From the NCBI RefSeq assembly GCF_014644455.1, contig NZ_BMKS01000002.1:248001-312000 (forward strand): a stretch of 64,000 bases of DNA. The letters are read 5' to 3'. A program made the translations under genes and the position numbers. Each line of letters starts with the position of its first letter. The first letter of the stretch is position 1. Shown here piece by piece: positions 30,456 to 42,306 of this stretch. This stretch comes from Caldovatus sediminis (GTDB taxonomy: Bacteria > Pseudomonadota > Alphaproteobacteria > Acetobacterales > Acetobacteraceae). The notes under the pieces were generated by a model that was given only the letters and a program-made list of their open reading frames with translations, made no database searches and was not told the DNA's origin.

Positions 30456-30799
30456 GGCGGTCGTCCCTTCCTCGCACCGTCAGGACGAAGCCGCGCCGGG
30501 GGGCGCGACGCCTCGGCGCGCCTCTCCCGCCCGGCGCCGCGCCCACGCTGCCGCGCCGGCGCCGGGACGGCGAGCGGCGCCGCGATGGCCGCATGCAAAT
30601 GTCGGCGCGCCAGGCGCATCGCGTCCTCCGCCCTGCGTCGAGCGCCCGCTGCGGAAGCGCGGCGGGGCGTGCCTCGACGATCCCGTGCCGCGACGGTAGT
30701 GGGGCGGGTGGCGGGGGGCAAGGCGCCGGCGACCGGGCCGGGGGAGGGCGCATTCCCGGCGCGGCGAACGGCGCACGCCCGATCCGGGCGCCCGCGGGC
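30456..30799. other. Intergenic, nothing recognised
   Basis: About 345 bp between two minus-strand genes. Frames give Arg/Pro/Ala-rich translations only. It should carry the promoter of the hydrolase-transporter pair. Confidence 0.45.
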
Positions 30800-32041
30800 C
30801 TATCCGCGGTCCGCGGCGCCGCGCATCCGCGCCGTCGCCGCCCACACGACGGCGAGCAGCACGATCCCGCACGCCGCCATCAGGGCGATCGCGGCCGGCG
30901 CGCCGAGCGCCTCGGCGAGCAGGCCGACGGCGAGCACGCCGATCGGCCCCGTGCCGATGCAGGTGGTGATCAGGCCGAGCATCCGCGAGCGCGCCTCCGG
31001 CGGCGCCTCGGTCAGCGCGAGCGAGGTCTGCAGGCTCGCGAACAGCGCCGTGCCGAGCCCGCCGATCGCCAGCACCGCCAGCGCGAGCCAGAGCGCGGGC
31101 GAGCCGGCGGCGGCGATCAGCGTGGCCATGTAGAGGCCGGAGCCGAGGACCAGCGCCCCCGCCCCCAGCCGCGAGCGGTGCCGGCCCGAGGCGATGAGCA
31201 GCCCGCCGGCCAGCGCGCCCACGGGCTCGGCCGCGGCGAGCAGGCCGATCTGGAAGGGCGTCGCGTCGAAGGCGGCGCGGCCGAACGCCGGCAGCACGCC
31301 GGTGTGGCTGAAGGCGAAGACGTTCATCGCCACCGTCACGCCGAGCGTGGCGAGCAGCGTCGGGTGGCGCCGCGCGATGCGCGCCGCGTCGGCGATGTCG
31401 GCGAGCAGGGCGCGGGGCCGCAGCGGCCGCCGCTCCTGCGTGTGCCGGACGGCGAGGACCAGCGCGAAGGCGGCGAGGTAGACCGCGCCCGCGATCGCGA
31501 ACGCCGCCGCGACGCCGATCGTCCCGTAGGCGAGGCCGCCGAGCAGCGGTCCGACGAGGCGGGTCGTGCTGGCCGTCGTGGTGTCGAGCGCGATGGCGGC
31601 GACCACCGATTCGCCGCCCGCCGCCTCCGCCACCATGCGCCGCCGGACCGAGTGCTCGCCGGCCCAGACCACGCCGGCGACGAGGCCGCTGGCGGCGAGG
31701 TGCCACACCTGCAGCCGCCCGGTCGCGGCGAGCGCGGCGACGGCGAAGGCGCCGGTGGCCACCGCCGCCTGGCCGGCGAGCAGGATGCGGCGGCGGTCCA
31801 GCGCCTCGGCGACGGCGCCGGTGAAGGCGCCGGCGAGGAGCATGGGCGCGGCCCTCGCCATCTGCACCAGGGCGACGGCGAGGGCCGAGCCGGTGGCCTC
31901 GAAGGTGAAGATGCCGGCGACCAGGATCTCCACCCAGCGCATGGAGTTCGCGAGGCCGCCGGCGGCCCACAGGCGGAGGTAGTCGGGCGTGGCGAGCAGC
32001 CGCCGCATGGGCGTCCGCTCGGCGGCTTTGGGCGGGGACAT
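30800..32041 (-). CDS. MFS transporter (MFS_3-type exporter)
   Basis: 413 aa from ATG 32041 (ATG 32008 is a good alternative). Twelve hydrophobic helices; opening LATPDYLRLWAAGGLANSM and the loop MARAAPMLLAGAFTGAVAEALDRRRIL are typical of drug/siderophore exporters of the EntS group. A second MFS of the same group is at 49.8-51.4 kb. Lies 86 bp downstream of the phage-tail module on the same strand. Confidence 0.9.
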   Translation of the reverse strand: MSPPKAAERTPMRRLLATPDYLRLWAAGGLANSMRWVEILVAGIFTFEATGSALAVALVQMARAAPMLLAGAFTGAVAEALDRRRILLAGQAAVATGAFAVAALAATGRLQVWHLAASGLVAGVVWAGEHSVRRRMVAEAAGGESVVAAIALDTTTASTTRLVGPLLGGLAYGTIGVAAAFAIAGAVYLAAFALVLAVRHTQERRPLRPRALLADIADAARIARRHPTLLATLGVTVAMNVFAFSHTGVLPAFGRAAFDATPFQIGLLAAAEPVGALAGGLLIASGRHRSRLGAGALVLGSGLYMATLIAAAGSPALWLALAVLAIGGLGTALFASLQTSLALTEAPPEARSRMLGLITTCIGTGPIGVLAVGLLAEALGAPAAIALMAACGIVLLAVVWAATARMRGAADRG

Positions 32042-32127
32042 TCGAACTCGGCGGCGCGGCGGCGTTCCTCGCCGCGAGCCTCCCCCGCGCCGGCGCCGCG
32101 GGCAAGGGCCCCGCCCGCGGGCCGCCG

Positions 32128-32502
32128 TCAGTCGGCGAGCAGGGTCAGGCTCTCCGCCGGGATGGTCAGCGTGCCGGGGGCGTTCAGCGTGGCCGGCGTG
32201 GCGAGCGCGGACCAGGTCAGCGGATTGCCCCCCGAGGGCGCGTCGAACAGGCCGATGTGGGTCAGCGTGCCGACGGCGGCGGTGAAGGTGAAGCGGATCG
32301 CCGCGGCGTTGCGCTGCATGCCGGTGCCGGTGAAGGTCGCCGGCTGGCGGGCGTAGCCGGCGCCGATCGGCTCGCCGGTCAGGCCGGAGGGGTCCGAGCC
32401 CCCGGTGCCGAGCCCGAGCCACACCTTGGCGGGCAGCGCGGGCTGGCGGCCGCAGAGCGCGCGGGCGAGCAGGTTCTTCGCGTGGTCGGTCAGGGCGGTC
32501 AT
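32128..32502 (-). CDS. Phage tail fibre-like protein
   Basis: 124 aa, beta-rich. Begins MTALTDHAKNLLARALCG, then LPAKVWLGLGTGG, YARQPATFT, GTLTHIGLFDAPSGGNPL and ends LTIPAESLTL. This is the pattern of short phage tail-fibre proteins with N-terminal anchoring helix and jelly-roll body. SD GAGGAGCC upstream. Last gene of the tail module, 25 bp after the tailspike gene. Confidence 0.72.
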   Translation of the reverse strand: MTALTDHAKNLLARALCGRQPALPAKVWLGLGTGGSDPSGLTGEPIGAGYARQPATFTGTGMQRNAAAIRFTFTAAVGTLTHIGLFDAPSGGNPLTWSALATPATLNAPGTLTIPAESLTLLAD

Positions 32503-32527
32503 GGGCGTGGCTCCTCGCGTCTCCCGG

Positions 32528-34123
32528 TCAGGACACCACCGTGCCGTCGGGCCAGCGCCAGCTCGTCCCGTCGCTGACGGCGAGCCGCCGGTTGCCGGCG
32601 CCGTCCGCGACGTAGATCAGGCAGCGCGGGTACCAGGCGGCGAGGGGGAGGGCCCCGACCGGGTAGGAGGGGATCTGGATGGGCGCGCCGGCGAGGATCG
32701 CGCCCGAGCCCTTGGCAGCGAGCGAGAGGCTGACATTGGCGTCCGTCCCCGCCGCCGCGATGCCGGGCGCGCCCCCGGCGCCCGCGCCGCTGACCTGCAC
32801 CGCGTTCGCGGTGCCGGCGGGCGCGGGCAGCGCCTGGCTGACCGTGCCGTTGGTCCCGGCGTTGACCAGCGGCCCGCCATTGCCGTTGCCGAGGATCGGC
32901 GGCGTGCCGAGGTGCACCTGGTTCGGCGCGCCCGCGCCGGAGCTCACCAGGTGCAGCGCAGCCGCACCGTTGTTCAGGGTGTTGAAGCGCTCGCAGCGCA
33001 GGGCGAAGACGTCGAGCCGGTTGCCCTGGCCGCCGACGCGGATGGCGTTGGATTCGCAGGCGTCCACGCGCAGGTTGCCGACTTGGATCTGGGCGTCGTT
33101 GCCGTCGATGCGCAGGCCGAAGGAGGCGGCGAGCGGCGCGCCCGCGCCCTGGAACAGCTCGCCCTGCGTGGTGAGGCAGGCGATCTGGCCCGTCACGCCG
33201 TCGCCCTGGACCCATACGCCCTGCTTGGCGAAGTCGGCGTAGCCCTTGCCGAGGTAGAACTTGGTCGTCACGCCGGAGGCCGAGGAGGCGAAGCGGATCA
33301 TGCTGCGGCAGCCGAGCGCGAAGATGTCGTCGAGGAAGACGCCGTCGCAGCGGCGCAGCAGGAGACCGTCGGTATTGGCCTGCTGCCAGCGCACGACGTG
33401 GACGTTGCCCGACCAGAAGTTCCAGAAATGGACGTGGTGGATGCGCGGGATGTCGTAGCAGCGGTCGATCTCGACGCCGACGGTGAACACCTGGCCGCGC
33501 AGGCGCTGGACGTTCAGCCGCCCCGAATTGTCGCAGAGGATGCCGCGGTTGACGGCGCAGAGGAACACGTTCTCGAAGTCCACCGCGCCGTAGCAGTCCA
33601 CCACGCGGAAGACGAAGGGGTAGTCGGTCGGCGCCCAGGTCTCGGTCTGCGGCGCCGAGTGGGTCTGGCGCACCGCGAGGTCGCGCACGGCGGAGCCGCG
33701 CGCGCCGGCGCCGGTGAAGGTGAAGGGGGTGAAGCCGGTACCGTCGAGAGTGATCCAGGTGCCGTCGGCGGCGCCCGGCCCCTCGGTGAAGCCGGCGCCC
33801 TGCAGCACGACCGAGACGTTGTCGATCAGGACCGGCGAGGCGATGCGGTAGCGGCGCGAGCCGAACAGCAGCGTGCCGCCGCCGCTCGCCTTGAGCGCGT
33901 TGACCGCCGCCTGGATCGCCGGGCCGTCGTCGGCGACGCCGTTGCCGACGGCGCCGAAGTCGCGCACATGCGCGGGCCGGTCGGCGAGCAGCCCGGCGCG
34001 CAGGCCGGCGAGGCTGGTGCGCCGGGTCTCCGCGCCGGCGCCGGTGCCCTGGACGATCGGCAGCAGGTCGGCCTCGACCGGGGTGGTCGCGGCGGGCAGG
34101 GCGCTGATCTTGGTGTCCGACAT
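32528..34123 (-). CDS. Tailspike/tail-fibre protein with pectate-lyase-like beta-helix
   Basis: 531 aa. N-terminal 40 residues (MSDTKISALPAATTPVEADL) are a capsid/tail-attachment motif frequent in phage appendages. Residues about 50-120 carry VRDFGAVGNGVADDGPAIQAAVNAL, the start of a Pectate_lyase_3 right-handed beta-helix used by phage depolymerases. The rest is beta-repeat (many short G/V/D-rich turns), ending in a C-terminal domain with LAAWYPRCLIYVADGAGN RRLAVSDG, typical of phage fibre ends. Likely binds or cleaves a surface polysaccharide. Confidence 0.82.
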   Translation of the reverse strand: MSDTKISALPAATTPVEADLLPIVQGTGAGAETRRTSLAGLRAGLLADRPAHVRDFGAVGNGVADDGPAIQAAVNALKASGGGTLLFGSRRYRIASPVLIDNVSVVLQGAGFTEGPGAADGTWITLDGTGFTPFTFTGAGARGSAVRDLAVRQTHSAPQTETWAPTDYPFVFRVVDCYGAVDFENVFLCAVNRGILCDNSGRLNVQRLRGQVFTVGVEIDRCYDIPRIHHVHFWNFWSGNVHVVRWQQANTDGLLLRRCDGVFLDDIFALGCRSMIRFASSASGVTTKFYLGKGYADFAKQGVWVQGDGVTGQIACLTTQGELFQGAGAPLAASFGLRIDGNDAQIQVGNLRVDACESNAIRVGGQGNRLDVFALRCERFNTLNNGAAALHLVSSGAGAPNQVHLGTPPILGNGNGGPLVNAGTNGTVSQALPAPAGTANAVQVSGAGAGGAPGIAAAGTDANVSLSLAAKGSGAILAGAPIQIPSYPVGALPLAAWYPRCLIYVADGAGNRRLAVSDGTSWRWPDGTVVS

Positions 34124-34193
34124 CGCGTCTGGAGGTCCTGTGGGGGGGCGGGGGGGGAGGGAGGAGCGGTCGCGGCCGGTCGCCGCGCCCGGG

Positions 34194-34844
34194 CTAGAGG
34201 CGCAGCGCGCCGCCCTGCTCGGCGAGCAGCAGGCCGCCCCGCTCGAGCAGCAGGCGCGGCGGCGGAGCGACGGTGAAGGGCGGCGAGAGCGCGGATAGTC
34301 CGGCGTCGTCGGTGTCGGCGGCGCGGATGCGATAGCCGTCGCCGAGCGGCGGGGCCTGGAACACCGCCGTAGCGACGCCGCCGAGCACCGGGACGGTCAG
34401 GCCGGGCGCGGCCGGCGAGCCGTCCGGGCGGAGGAGGCTGAAGGCCAGGGAGGCGATCGGGCCGAGGACGGTCGCGCTGGCGGCGATCTCGACGCCCGCC
34501 GTCGCGATCGCCGGCAGCGGGCCGAGCGCGATGGAGCGCGCCACGGCCTCCGCCGCCTGGACCACGCCGAAGCGTTGGGTCGCCGAGCGGGTCAGCGCCA
34601 GCCCGGCGGCGGCGGCGTCGAGGGTGACGCCGGTGGCGGCGGTGCCGTCGGCGCGGATCGACATCAGCGCCGTGGCGTCGGCCGCCTGCACGACCAGCAC
34701 GTCGCCCGGGCGCAGGCGATCGGCGACGGGGGCGAAGTAGCCGGGGGCGAGCACGGCGGCGCGGCTGTCCGTCGTGCGGTAGTGCCAGAGCGAGAAGCCG
34801 TTGGCCTGGGTGAGCGGCGTCAGGCCGGGCGCGTCGAAGGGCAT
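34194..34844 (-). CDS. Phage/GTA-like virion appendage protein
   Basis: 216 aa. NGFSLWHYRTTDSRAAVL and APGYFAPVADRLRPGDVLVVQ match a structural domain found next to tail fibres in alphaproteobacterial prophages. Middle part is beta-rich (SIALGPLPAIATAGVEI...), end is repetitive LLLERGGLLLAEQGGALRL. First main gene of the tail module; 70 bp before the tailspike. Confidence 0.6.
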   Translation of the reverse strand: MPFDAPGLTPLTQANGFSLWHYRTTDSRAAVLAPGYFAPVADRLRPGDVLVVQAADATALMSIRADGTAATGVTLDAAAAGLALTRSATQRFGVVQAAEAVARSIALGPLPAIATAGVEIAASATVLGPIASLAFSLLRPDGSPAAPGLTVPVLGGVATAVFQAPPLGDGYRIRAADTDDAGLSALSPPFTVAPPPRLLLERGGLLLAEQGGALRL

Positions 34845-34859
34845 CGGGGTCTCCCGGGC

Positions 34860-34931
34860 TCAGCCGGCCGGCGCGGCGGTGCCGCGCGGCCGGGCGCCGG
34901 GGCGCGTGGCGGTGCGGACAGGATGGATCAC
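34860..34931 (-). CDS. Very short ORF upstream of the tail module
   Basis: GTG at 34931 preceded by GAGGAGACGATTCCCGC opens 23 codons (VIHPVRTATRPGARPRG...) ending 15 bp before the next start. It could be a leader peptide; composition is basic and uninformative. Confidence 0.2.
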   Translation of the reverse strand: MIHPVRTATRPGARPRGTAAPAG

Positions 34932-35263
34932 GCGGGAATCGTCTCCTCGGGCATCGCCGCCGGCCGGCCGCGCGACCAGCGGCGCGCGCCGCGCGGCGCC
35001 AGCGCCACGACGCGCGGAGGCGCGGGGCTCGGACGGATCGGGTTGGGGGAGGGGCGAAGCGGGCGCGATGCGCCCCTTGGCCCGGCCTCGATACGACGGC
35101 GGCGGGCCGGCGGTCAAGGAAAAAATTCCTTTCTCCGGCACGGGCGGTCTTCGCTGCCGCATCCGCGGCTCCCCCTGCCGCCCGCGCGTGCTAGAAGCCG
35201 CACGCCTTGGCGCGTCCCGGATCGCCCCGGCCGGGCGGCGCGCCGCTGAGAGGGAGCCCGCCG
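34932..35263. other. Divergent intergenic region between tail module and polyamine operon, with an AT-rich inverted repeat
   Basis: At 35115-35130 AAGGAA, loop AAAA, TTCCTT forms a six-base inverted repeat within an AT patch (AAGGAAAAAATTCCTTT) that stands out in this GC-rich DNA. Possible operator or promoter element for the potF operon. No ORF is supportable. Confidence 0.4.
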
Positions 35264-36418
35264 ATGCCACGCCGCACCGCCGCACCGCGCCCCTCGCGCC
35301 CAGGACGGCGGCTGGGAGCCGTCCTGCTGCCGCTGGTCGTCCTGCTCGCCGCCGCGCTGGCGCCCGCCGGGCGCGCCCCCGCGCAGGCGCCGCCGGTGCT
35401 CAACGTGTACAACTGGAGCGACTACATCGCCCCGGAGGTCCTCCAGCGCTTCACGGAGGAGACGGGCATCCGCGTCCGCTACGACGTCTACGACAGCCTG
35501 GAGACGCTGGAGGCCAAGCTCTCGGCCGGCCGCTCCGGCTACGACGTCATCGTGCCGACCAGCGAGCCGACCTTCGCGCGGCTGATCCGCGCGGGCGCGC
35601 TGCGGCCGCTCGACCGGGCGCGGATCCCGAACCTGGCGAACCTCGACCCGGCGCTGATGCGGCGGGTGGAGCGGGTGGATCCCGGGAACCGGCACGGCGC
35701 GATCTACCTCTGGGGCACCACGGGGCTCGGGATGCGCCCCGACCGGGTGCGCGAGCTGGCGCCGGATGCGCCGCTCGACAGCTTCGACCTGCTGATGAGG
35801 CCGGAGAACGCGCGGCGGCTCGCGCGCTGCGGCATCATGGTGATGGACAGCGCGACGGACGTGCTGCCGATGGTGCTGCGCTGGCTCGGCCGCGACCCGG
35901 ACAGCACCGAGGCGGCGGACCTGCGCGCGGCGGAGCAGGCGCTGATGGCGATCCGGCCCTATCTCCGCGCCATCCCGGGCTCCGGCGCGATCATGGATGC
36001 GCTGGCGACCGGCGAGGTGTGCCTCGCCATGACCTATTCGGGGGACGTGATCCAGGCGGCGGCGCGGGCGCGGCAGGCCGGGCGCGGCGTCGAGATCGCC
36101 TACGTCGCGCCGCGCGAGGGCGCGCAGCTCGCCTTCGACATGCTGGCGGTCCCGGCCGACGCGCCGAATCCGGAGGCGGCGATGGCCTTCATCGACTTCG
36201 TGCTGCGGCCCGAGATGATGGCCGCCATCACCAACCACACGCGCTACCCGAACGCGGTGCCGGCCTCGCGCCCGCTGCTCGCGCCGGAGGTGCGCGACGA
36301 CCCGAACGTCTATCCGCCGGCGGAGGTCCTCGCCAACAGCTTCGTCGCCGGCACGCCGCCGCCCGCGGCGGAGCGCCTGCGCACGCGGCTGTGGAGCCGG
36401 TTCAAGGCGGGCCGCTAG
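35264..36418 (+). CDS. potF: Periplasmic putrescine/spermidine-binding protein (PotF/PotD type)
   Basis: 384 aa from ATG 35264 behind GAGAGGGAGCC. Signal peptide (LGAVLLPLVVLLAAALAPAG) then the family opening LNVYNWSDYIAPEVLQRF and YDVYDSLETLEAKL, closest to PotF; SGYDVIVPTSEP and FIDFVLRPEMMAAITNHTRY follow. Binds polyamine in the periplasm for the ABC importer encoded by the next three genes, which follow with 5-bp or overlapping spacing. Confidence 0.9.
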   Translation: MPRRTAAPRPSRPGRRLGAVLLPLVVLLAAALAPAGRAPAQAPPVLNVYNWSDYIAPEVLQRFTEETGIRVRYDVYDSLETLEAKLSAGRSGYDVIVPTSEPTFARLIRAGALRPLDRARIPNLANLDPALMRRVERVDPGNRHGAIYLWGTTGLGMRPDRVRELAPDAPLDSFDLLMRPENARRLARCGIMVMDSATDVLPMVLRWLGRDPDSTEAADLRAAEQALMAIRPYLRAIPGSGAIMDALATGEVCLAMTYSGDVIQAAARARQAGRGVEIAYVAPREGAQLAFDMLAVPADAPNPEAAMAFIDFVLRPEMMAAITNHTRYPNAVPASRPLLAPEVRDDPNVYPPAEVLANSFVAGTPPPAAERLRTRLWSRFKAGR

Positions 36419-36423
36419 GAACG

Positions 36424-37488
36424 GTGTCCCTGCTGCGCGCGGAGGGGGTGGCGAAGCGCTTCGGCGCGACGGCGGCGCTGGACGGGCTCGACCTGGAGAT
36501 CGCGCCGGGCGAGTTCTTCGCGCTGCTCGGCGGCTCCGGTTCGGGGAAGACGACGCTGCTCCGCCTGATCGCCGGCTTCGAGACGCCGGATGCGGGCCGG
36601 CTGCTGCTGGAGGGGCGGGACCTCGTGCCGCTGCCGCCCCATGCCCGGCCGGTGGCGATGATGTTCCAGAGCTACGCGCTGTTCCCGCACCTCTCGGTGT
36701 TCGACAACGTCGCCTACGGGCTGCGCCGCGCCGGGGTGCCGCGCGAGGAGCGCCGGCGGCGGGTGGCGGAGGCGCTGGCGCTGGTGCGGCTCGAGGGGCT
36801 GGAGCGGCGCCGGCCGCATCAGCTCTCGGGCGGCCAGCGGCAGCGCGTGGCGCTGGCGCGCAGCCTCGTCGTGCGTCCGCGCCTGCTGCTGCTCGACGAG
36901 CCGCTCGCTGCGCTGGATGCGGGCCTGCGCGAGGCGACGGGGTTCGAGCTGCGGGCGCTGCAGCGCGCGACCGGCGCGGGCTTCGTGATGGTGACCCACG
37001 ACCAGGCAGAGGCGATGGCGCTGGCCGACCGCATCGGCGTGCTGGAGCGCGGGCGGCTCGTGCAGGTCGGCCCGCCCGCGGCGGTGTACGAGCGGCCGGC
37101 GACGCGCTTCGTCGCGGCATTCCTGGGCGGGGCGAACCTGCTCGCGGGACTCGTGCGTGCGGACGGCGGCGTGGACTGCGCCGAGGCCGGCTGCCTGCTG
37201 CGCCCGGCCGCGCCCGTCGGGAGACCCGCCGGCGCGCCCGTGACGCTCGCGCTGCGGCCGGAGCGGGTGCGCCTGCGGAGCGGGGAAGCGCCGGCGGATG
37301 CGGTGAACGCCGCCCGCGGCACGGTGGCCGAGGTCGCCTTCCGCGGCGAGCTCTCCACCGCCCTGGTGCGGCTCGACGGCGGCGCCACGCTGCGCGTCTC
37401 GCGGCCGAGCGCCGAGGGGGCGCCGGCGCGCGGGGCGCGCGTGACGCTGACCTGGCCGGCCGAGGCGCTGGCGGTGCTGGCCGACTGA
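36424..37488 (+). CDS. potG: Polyamine ABC transporter ATP-binding protein
   Basis: 354 aa, GTG start 5 bp after potF. Walker A GGSGSGKTT (about residues 36-44), Q-loop MMFQSYALFPH, signature LSGGQRQRVALARS, Walker B LLLLDEPLAALD, switch His in VMVTHDQAEAM, and a C-terminal TOBE regulatory domain (VAEVAFRGELSTALVRL). Powers uptake through the two permeases. After the D-loop the usual LR-E-M motif reads LREATGFEL, a small variation. Confidence 0.95.
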   Translation: MSLLRAEGVAKRFGATAALDGLDLEIAPGEFFALLGGSGSGKTTLLRLIAGFETPDAGRLLLEGRDLVPLPPHARPVAMMFQSYALFPHLSVFDNVAYGLRRAGVPREERRRRVAEALALVRLEGLERRRPHQLSGGQRQRVALARSLVVRPRLLLLDEPLAALDAGLREATGFELRALQRATGAGFVMVTHDQAEAMALADRIGVLERGRLVQVGPPAAVYERPATRFVAAFLGGANLLAGLVRADGGVDCAEAGCLLRPAAPVGRPAGAPVTLALRPERVRLRSGEAPADAVNAARGTVAEVAFRGELSTALVRLDGGATLRVSRPSAEGAPARGARVTLTWPAEALAVLAD

Positions 37489-38386
37489 TGCGCCGCCCCG
37501 ACAGGCCGCCCCGCCCCGCGCGGCGGTTCCGCCTCGCGCCGCGCCGCCTCGTCGTGCTGCTGCCGGCCTGGGCCTGGCTCGCGCTGTTCGTCGCCGCGCC
37601 GGCGCTGGTGCTGCTCGGCATCGCGCTCGGGGAGTACGACACCGGCGTGCCGCCCTTCCGCCCGCCGCTCGGGCCGGGCGGGGCGTGGCAGGGCACGCTC
37701 GCCAATTTCGCCGCCGTCGCGACCGATCCGTTCTACCGCGACGGCTTCCTGCGCTCGCTCCTCGTCGCCTTCGCCACCGCCGCGCTCTGCCTGCTGGTCG
37801 GCTACCCGATGGCGCTCGCCATGGCGCGGGCGCCGGAGGCGCGGCGGACGCCGCTGCTGCTCGCCGTGCTGCTGCCCTTCTGGACCGGGTTCCTGATCCG
37901 GGTCGGCGCCTGGATCGGGCTGCTGCGCGACGAGGGCTGGCTGAACGGCGTGCTGCGCGCGCTCGGCGTGATCGGGGAGCCGCTGCCGCTGCTCTACTCC
38001 GACCTCGCGATGTATGTCGGCATGGTCCACGCCTACCTGCCCTTCGCCGTGCTGCCGCTCTACGCCGCGCTGGCGCGGCGCGACCCGGCGGTGGAGGAGG
38101 CGGCGGCCGACCTCGGCGCACGGCCGGCGGTGGTGTTCGTGACGGTGACGCTGCCGCTCTCCGCGCCGGGCGCCGCGGCGGCGTTCCTGCTCGTGTTCAT
38201 CCCGGCGGCGGGGGAGTTCGTCATCCCCGACCTGCTCGGGCCCCCGGAGGCGCAGCTCGTCGGCCGCATGCTGTGGGGGGAGTTCTTCCAGAACCGCGAC
38301 TGGCCGCTGGCCGCGGCGCTGGCCGTGGCGCTGCTGGCGGTGCTGATCCTGCCGGTGCGCCTGTTCCAGCGGCTGGAGGCGGGGCG

Positions 38387-38390
<4 letters not shown>
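37488..38390 (+). CDS. potH: Polyamine ABC transporter permease 1
   Basis: 300 aa, six membrane helices. The stop of potG and the start share one base (TGATG). The cytoplasmic EAA loop that docks to the ATPase is EEAAADLGARPAVVFVTVTLPL. Opening LLPAWAWLALFVAAPALVLL and YSDLAMYVGMVHAYLPFAVLPLY are typical PotB/PotH sequences. Confidence 0.94.
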
Positions 38391-40425
<2,035 letters not shown>

Positions 40426-40437
40426 CCCGGCGCCGGC

Positions 40438-40465
40438 GGGCCGCGGCCCAGGCGGACCGCGGCCC
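40438..40465. terminator. Hairpin between convergent aminotransferase and chemoreceptor genes
   Basis: GGGCCGCGG (40438-40446), 10-nt loop, CCGCGGCCC (40457-40465); nine perfect GC-rich pairs starting 13 bp after the aminotransferase stop. No T-tract. Confidence 0.45.
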
Positions 40466-40495
40466 CTCCCTGCCCGCCCGGTGCGGGCCGGCGGG

Positions 40496-42157
40496 TCATG
40501 CCGCCCGCAGGCTGTCGAGGAAGGCCGCCATCTCGGTCCTCAGCGCCTCGCCCTGCCGCGCCACCTCCTCGGAGGCGCCGCGCAGCCTCGCGAGCGCGGC
40601 CTTCGTCCCCTCGGCGTCCGCGCTCACCTGGTTGATGCTGCCCGCCACCTGCCGGGTGCCGCTGGCCGCTTCCTGTACGCCGCGCGCCATCTCGCGCGTC
40701 GTCGCGCCCTGCTGCTGCACCGCCTCGGCGATGGCGGCGCCGATCTCGTTGATGCGGTGAATGGTGGCGCGGATGTTCTGGATGGCCTCCACGGCGCGGC
40801 CCGTGGCGGCCTGCATCGCGGCGATCTGCTGGCTGATCTCCTCCGTGGCGCGGCCGGTCTGGTTGGCGAGCGCCTTCACCTCGGAGGCGACGACGGCGAA
40901 GCCCTTCCCGGCCTCTCCCGCCCGGGCCGCCTCGATCGTCGCGTTCAGGGCCAGCAGGTTGGTCTGGTTGGCGATGTCGGAGATGAGCCGCAGCACGTCC
41001 CCGATGCGCCCCGCCGCCTCGGACAGGGAGCGCACCGTGTCGTCGGTGGCGTCCGCCTCGGAAACGGCGGTGCGGGCGATCTCGGCGGAGACGCCGACCT
41101 GCTGGCCGATCCCGCTGGCGCTCGCCGACAGCGCCTCGGCCGCCTCGGCGACCGCGAGGACATGGGCGAGCGCCTGATCGGCGCCCCGGGCGGCCTCGGC
41201 CGCCTCGGTTCCGGTGCGGGCCGCGGCGTCGGCCAGGCCCTCCGCGGTGCGCTGGAGCCCCTGGGCCGAGGCGGCCAGGCCCGAGGCGATGCTCCCCACC
41301 GCGGCGTCCAGCCGGTCCGCCAGCCGCAACGCCGCTTCCCGGCGCTCCGCCTCGGTCCGCGCGGCCTGGGCCTGGGCCTCGGCCTCCAGCCTGCGGGCGA
41401 GCTGCGCCTTCTCCTTCAGCACGATGAGGGAGCGGGCGAGGGCGCCCACCTCGTCGCCATGGTCGGACGCCGGCACTGCCGCCGTGTAGTCGCCCTCCGC
41501 GAGCCGCCCGGTGACCTGCGTGAGGGCGGCCAGCGGCCGCGTGATGCGCGTCGTCACGAGCCGCAGGCCGATCGCCATGGTCAGCGCGCCGGCGACCGAG
41601 AGGAGCCCGACGACGCCGAGGAAGGCGCGTTCCTGCGCCCGGCTTTCGGCATGGATGGCGGAGGCGCGCTCGGCGAGCCGCTCCGCCAGCGCGTCGAGGC
41701 TGGCGAGCAGCGGCCGGATCGCCTGGGGCAGATCGCGGGCCAGGAAGGCCCGCAGCTGCTCCGGCCGGTCGGGCAGCCGGGCCAGCGCCGCGTCGGCGGC
41801 CGCCTTGTCGCGGGCCAGGGCTTCCGCCAGGGCCGCATCCTCGGGCGGCAGCGGGCGGCGCGAGAATTCCCGCCAGTCCTCGGCGATGGCGGCCCGGGCC
41901 TGCTCGATCCGGCGCAGCGCGGCGCCGGCGTCCAGGCCGCCCGCCTCCACCTGCCCGCTGGTGACCAGGATGCCCTGGGCGTAGCCGTTCGCGAGCCTCT
42001 GCAGCTGGCGCAGCGGCAGGAGGTGGTCCGCGTGGATGGCCCGGAGCCCGCTCGACTGCGTGCGGAGCGTCAACCAGGCCGATCCGGTGCCGATGCCCAT
42101 GATGCAACAGAGCCCGCCGAGCAGGGCGAAGATGAGGATGCGGATGCTGAGGCGCAT
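40496..42157 (-). CDS. Methyl-accepting chemotaxis protein
   Basis: 553 aa from ATG 42157 (frame open to ATG 42196; neither has a clear SD). Order: membrane helix ([17 protein letters not shown]), a helical periplasmic four-helix-type sensor of about 150 residues, second helix ([20 protein letters not shown]), HAMP domain, long coiled coil and the signalling hairpin tip [21 protein letters not shown]. It detects a ligand and controls CheA. The sensor is short and helical, with no recognised ligand motif. No che genes or flagellar genes in the window. Confidence 0.94.
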   Translation of the reverse strand: MRLSIRILIFALLGGLCCIMGIGTGSAWLTLRTQSSGLRAIHADHLLPLRQLQRLANGYAQGILVTSGQVEAGGLDAGAALRRIEQARAAIAEDWREFSRRPLPPEDAALAEALARDKAAADAALARLPDRPEQLRAFLARDLPQAIRPLLASLDALAERLAERASAIHAESRAQERAFLGVVGLLSVAGALTMAIGLRLVTTRITRPLAALTQVTGRLAEGDYTAAVPASDHGDEVGALARSLIVLKEKAQLARRLEAEAQAQAARTEAERREAALRLADRLDAAVGSIASGLAASAQGLQRTAEGLADAAARTGTEAAEAARGADQALAHVLAVAEAAEALSASASGIGQQVGVSAEIARTAVSEADATDDTVRSLSEAAGRIGDVLRLISDIANQTNLLALNATIEAARAGEAGKGFAVVASEVKALANQTGRATEEISQQIAAMQAATGRAVEAIQNIRATIHRINEIGAAIAEAVQQQGATTREMARGVQEAASGTRQVAGSINQVSADAEGTKAALARLRGASEEVARQGEALRTEMAAFLDSLRAA

Positions 42158-42306
42158 TGGAGTTCGGTTCTGGGGTTGACGGGGCGCCGGGATCATTGGG
42201 CCGGTGCGTTAATCAACCGAGAAGGCCCCGGCACGGGGTCGCGGCACTTGGCGGGGTGGCCCGCCCTGCATAAGGTGCCACCCCCCATCGCAGCCCCCGG
42301 AACACC

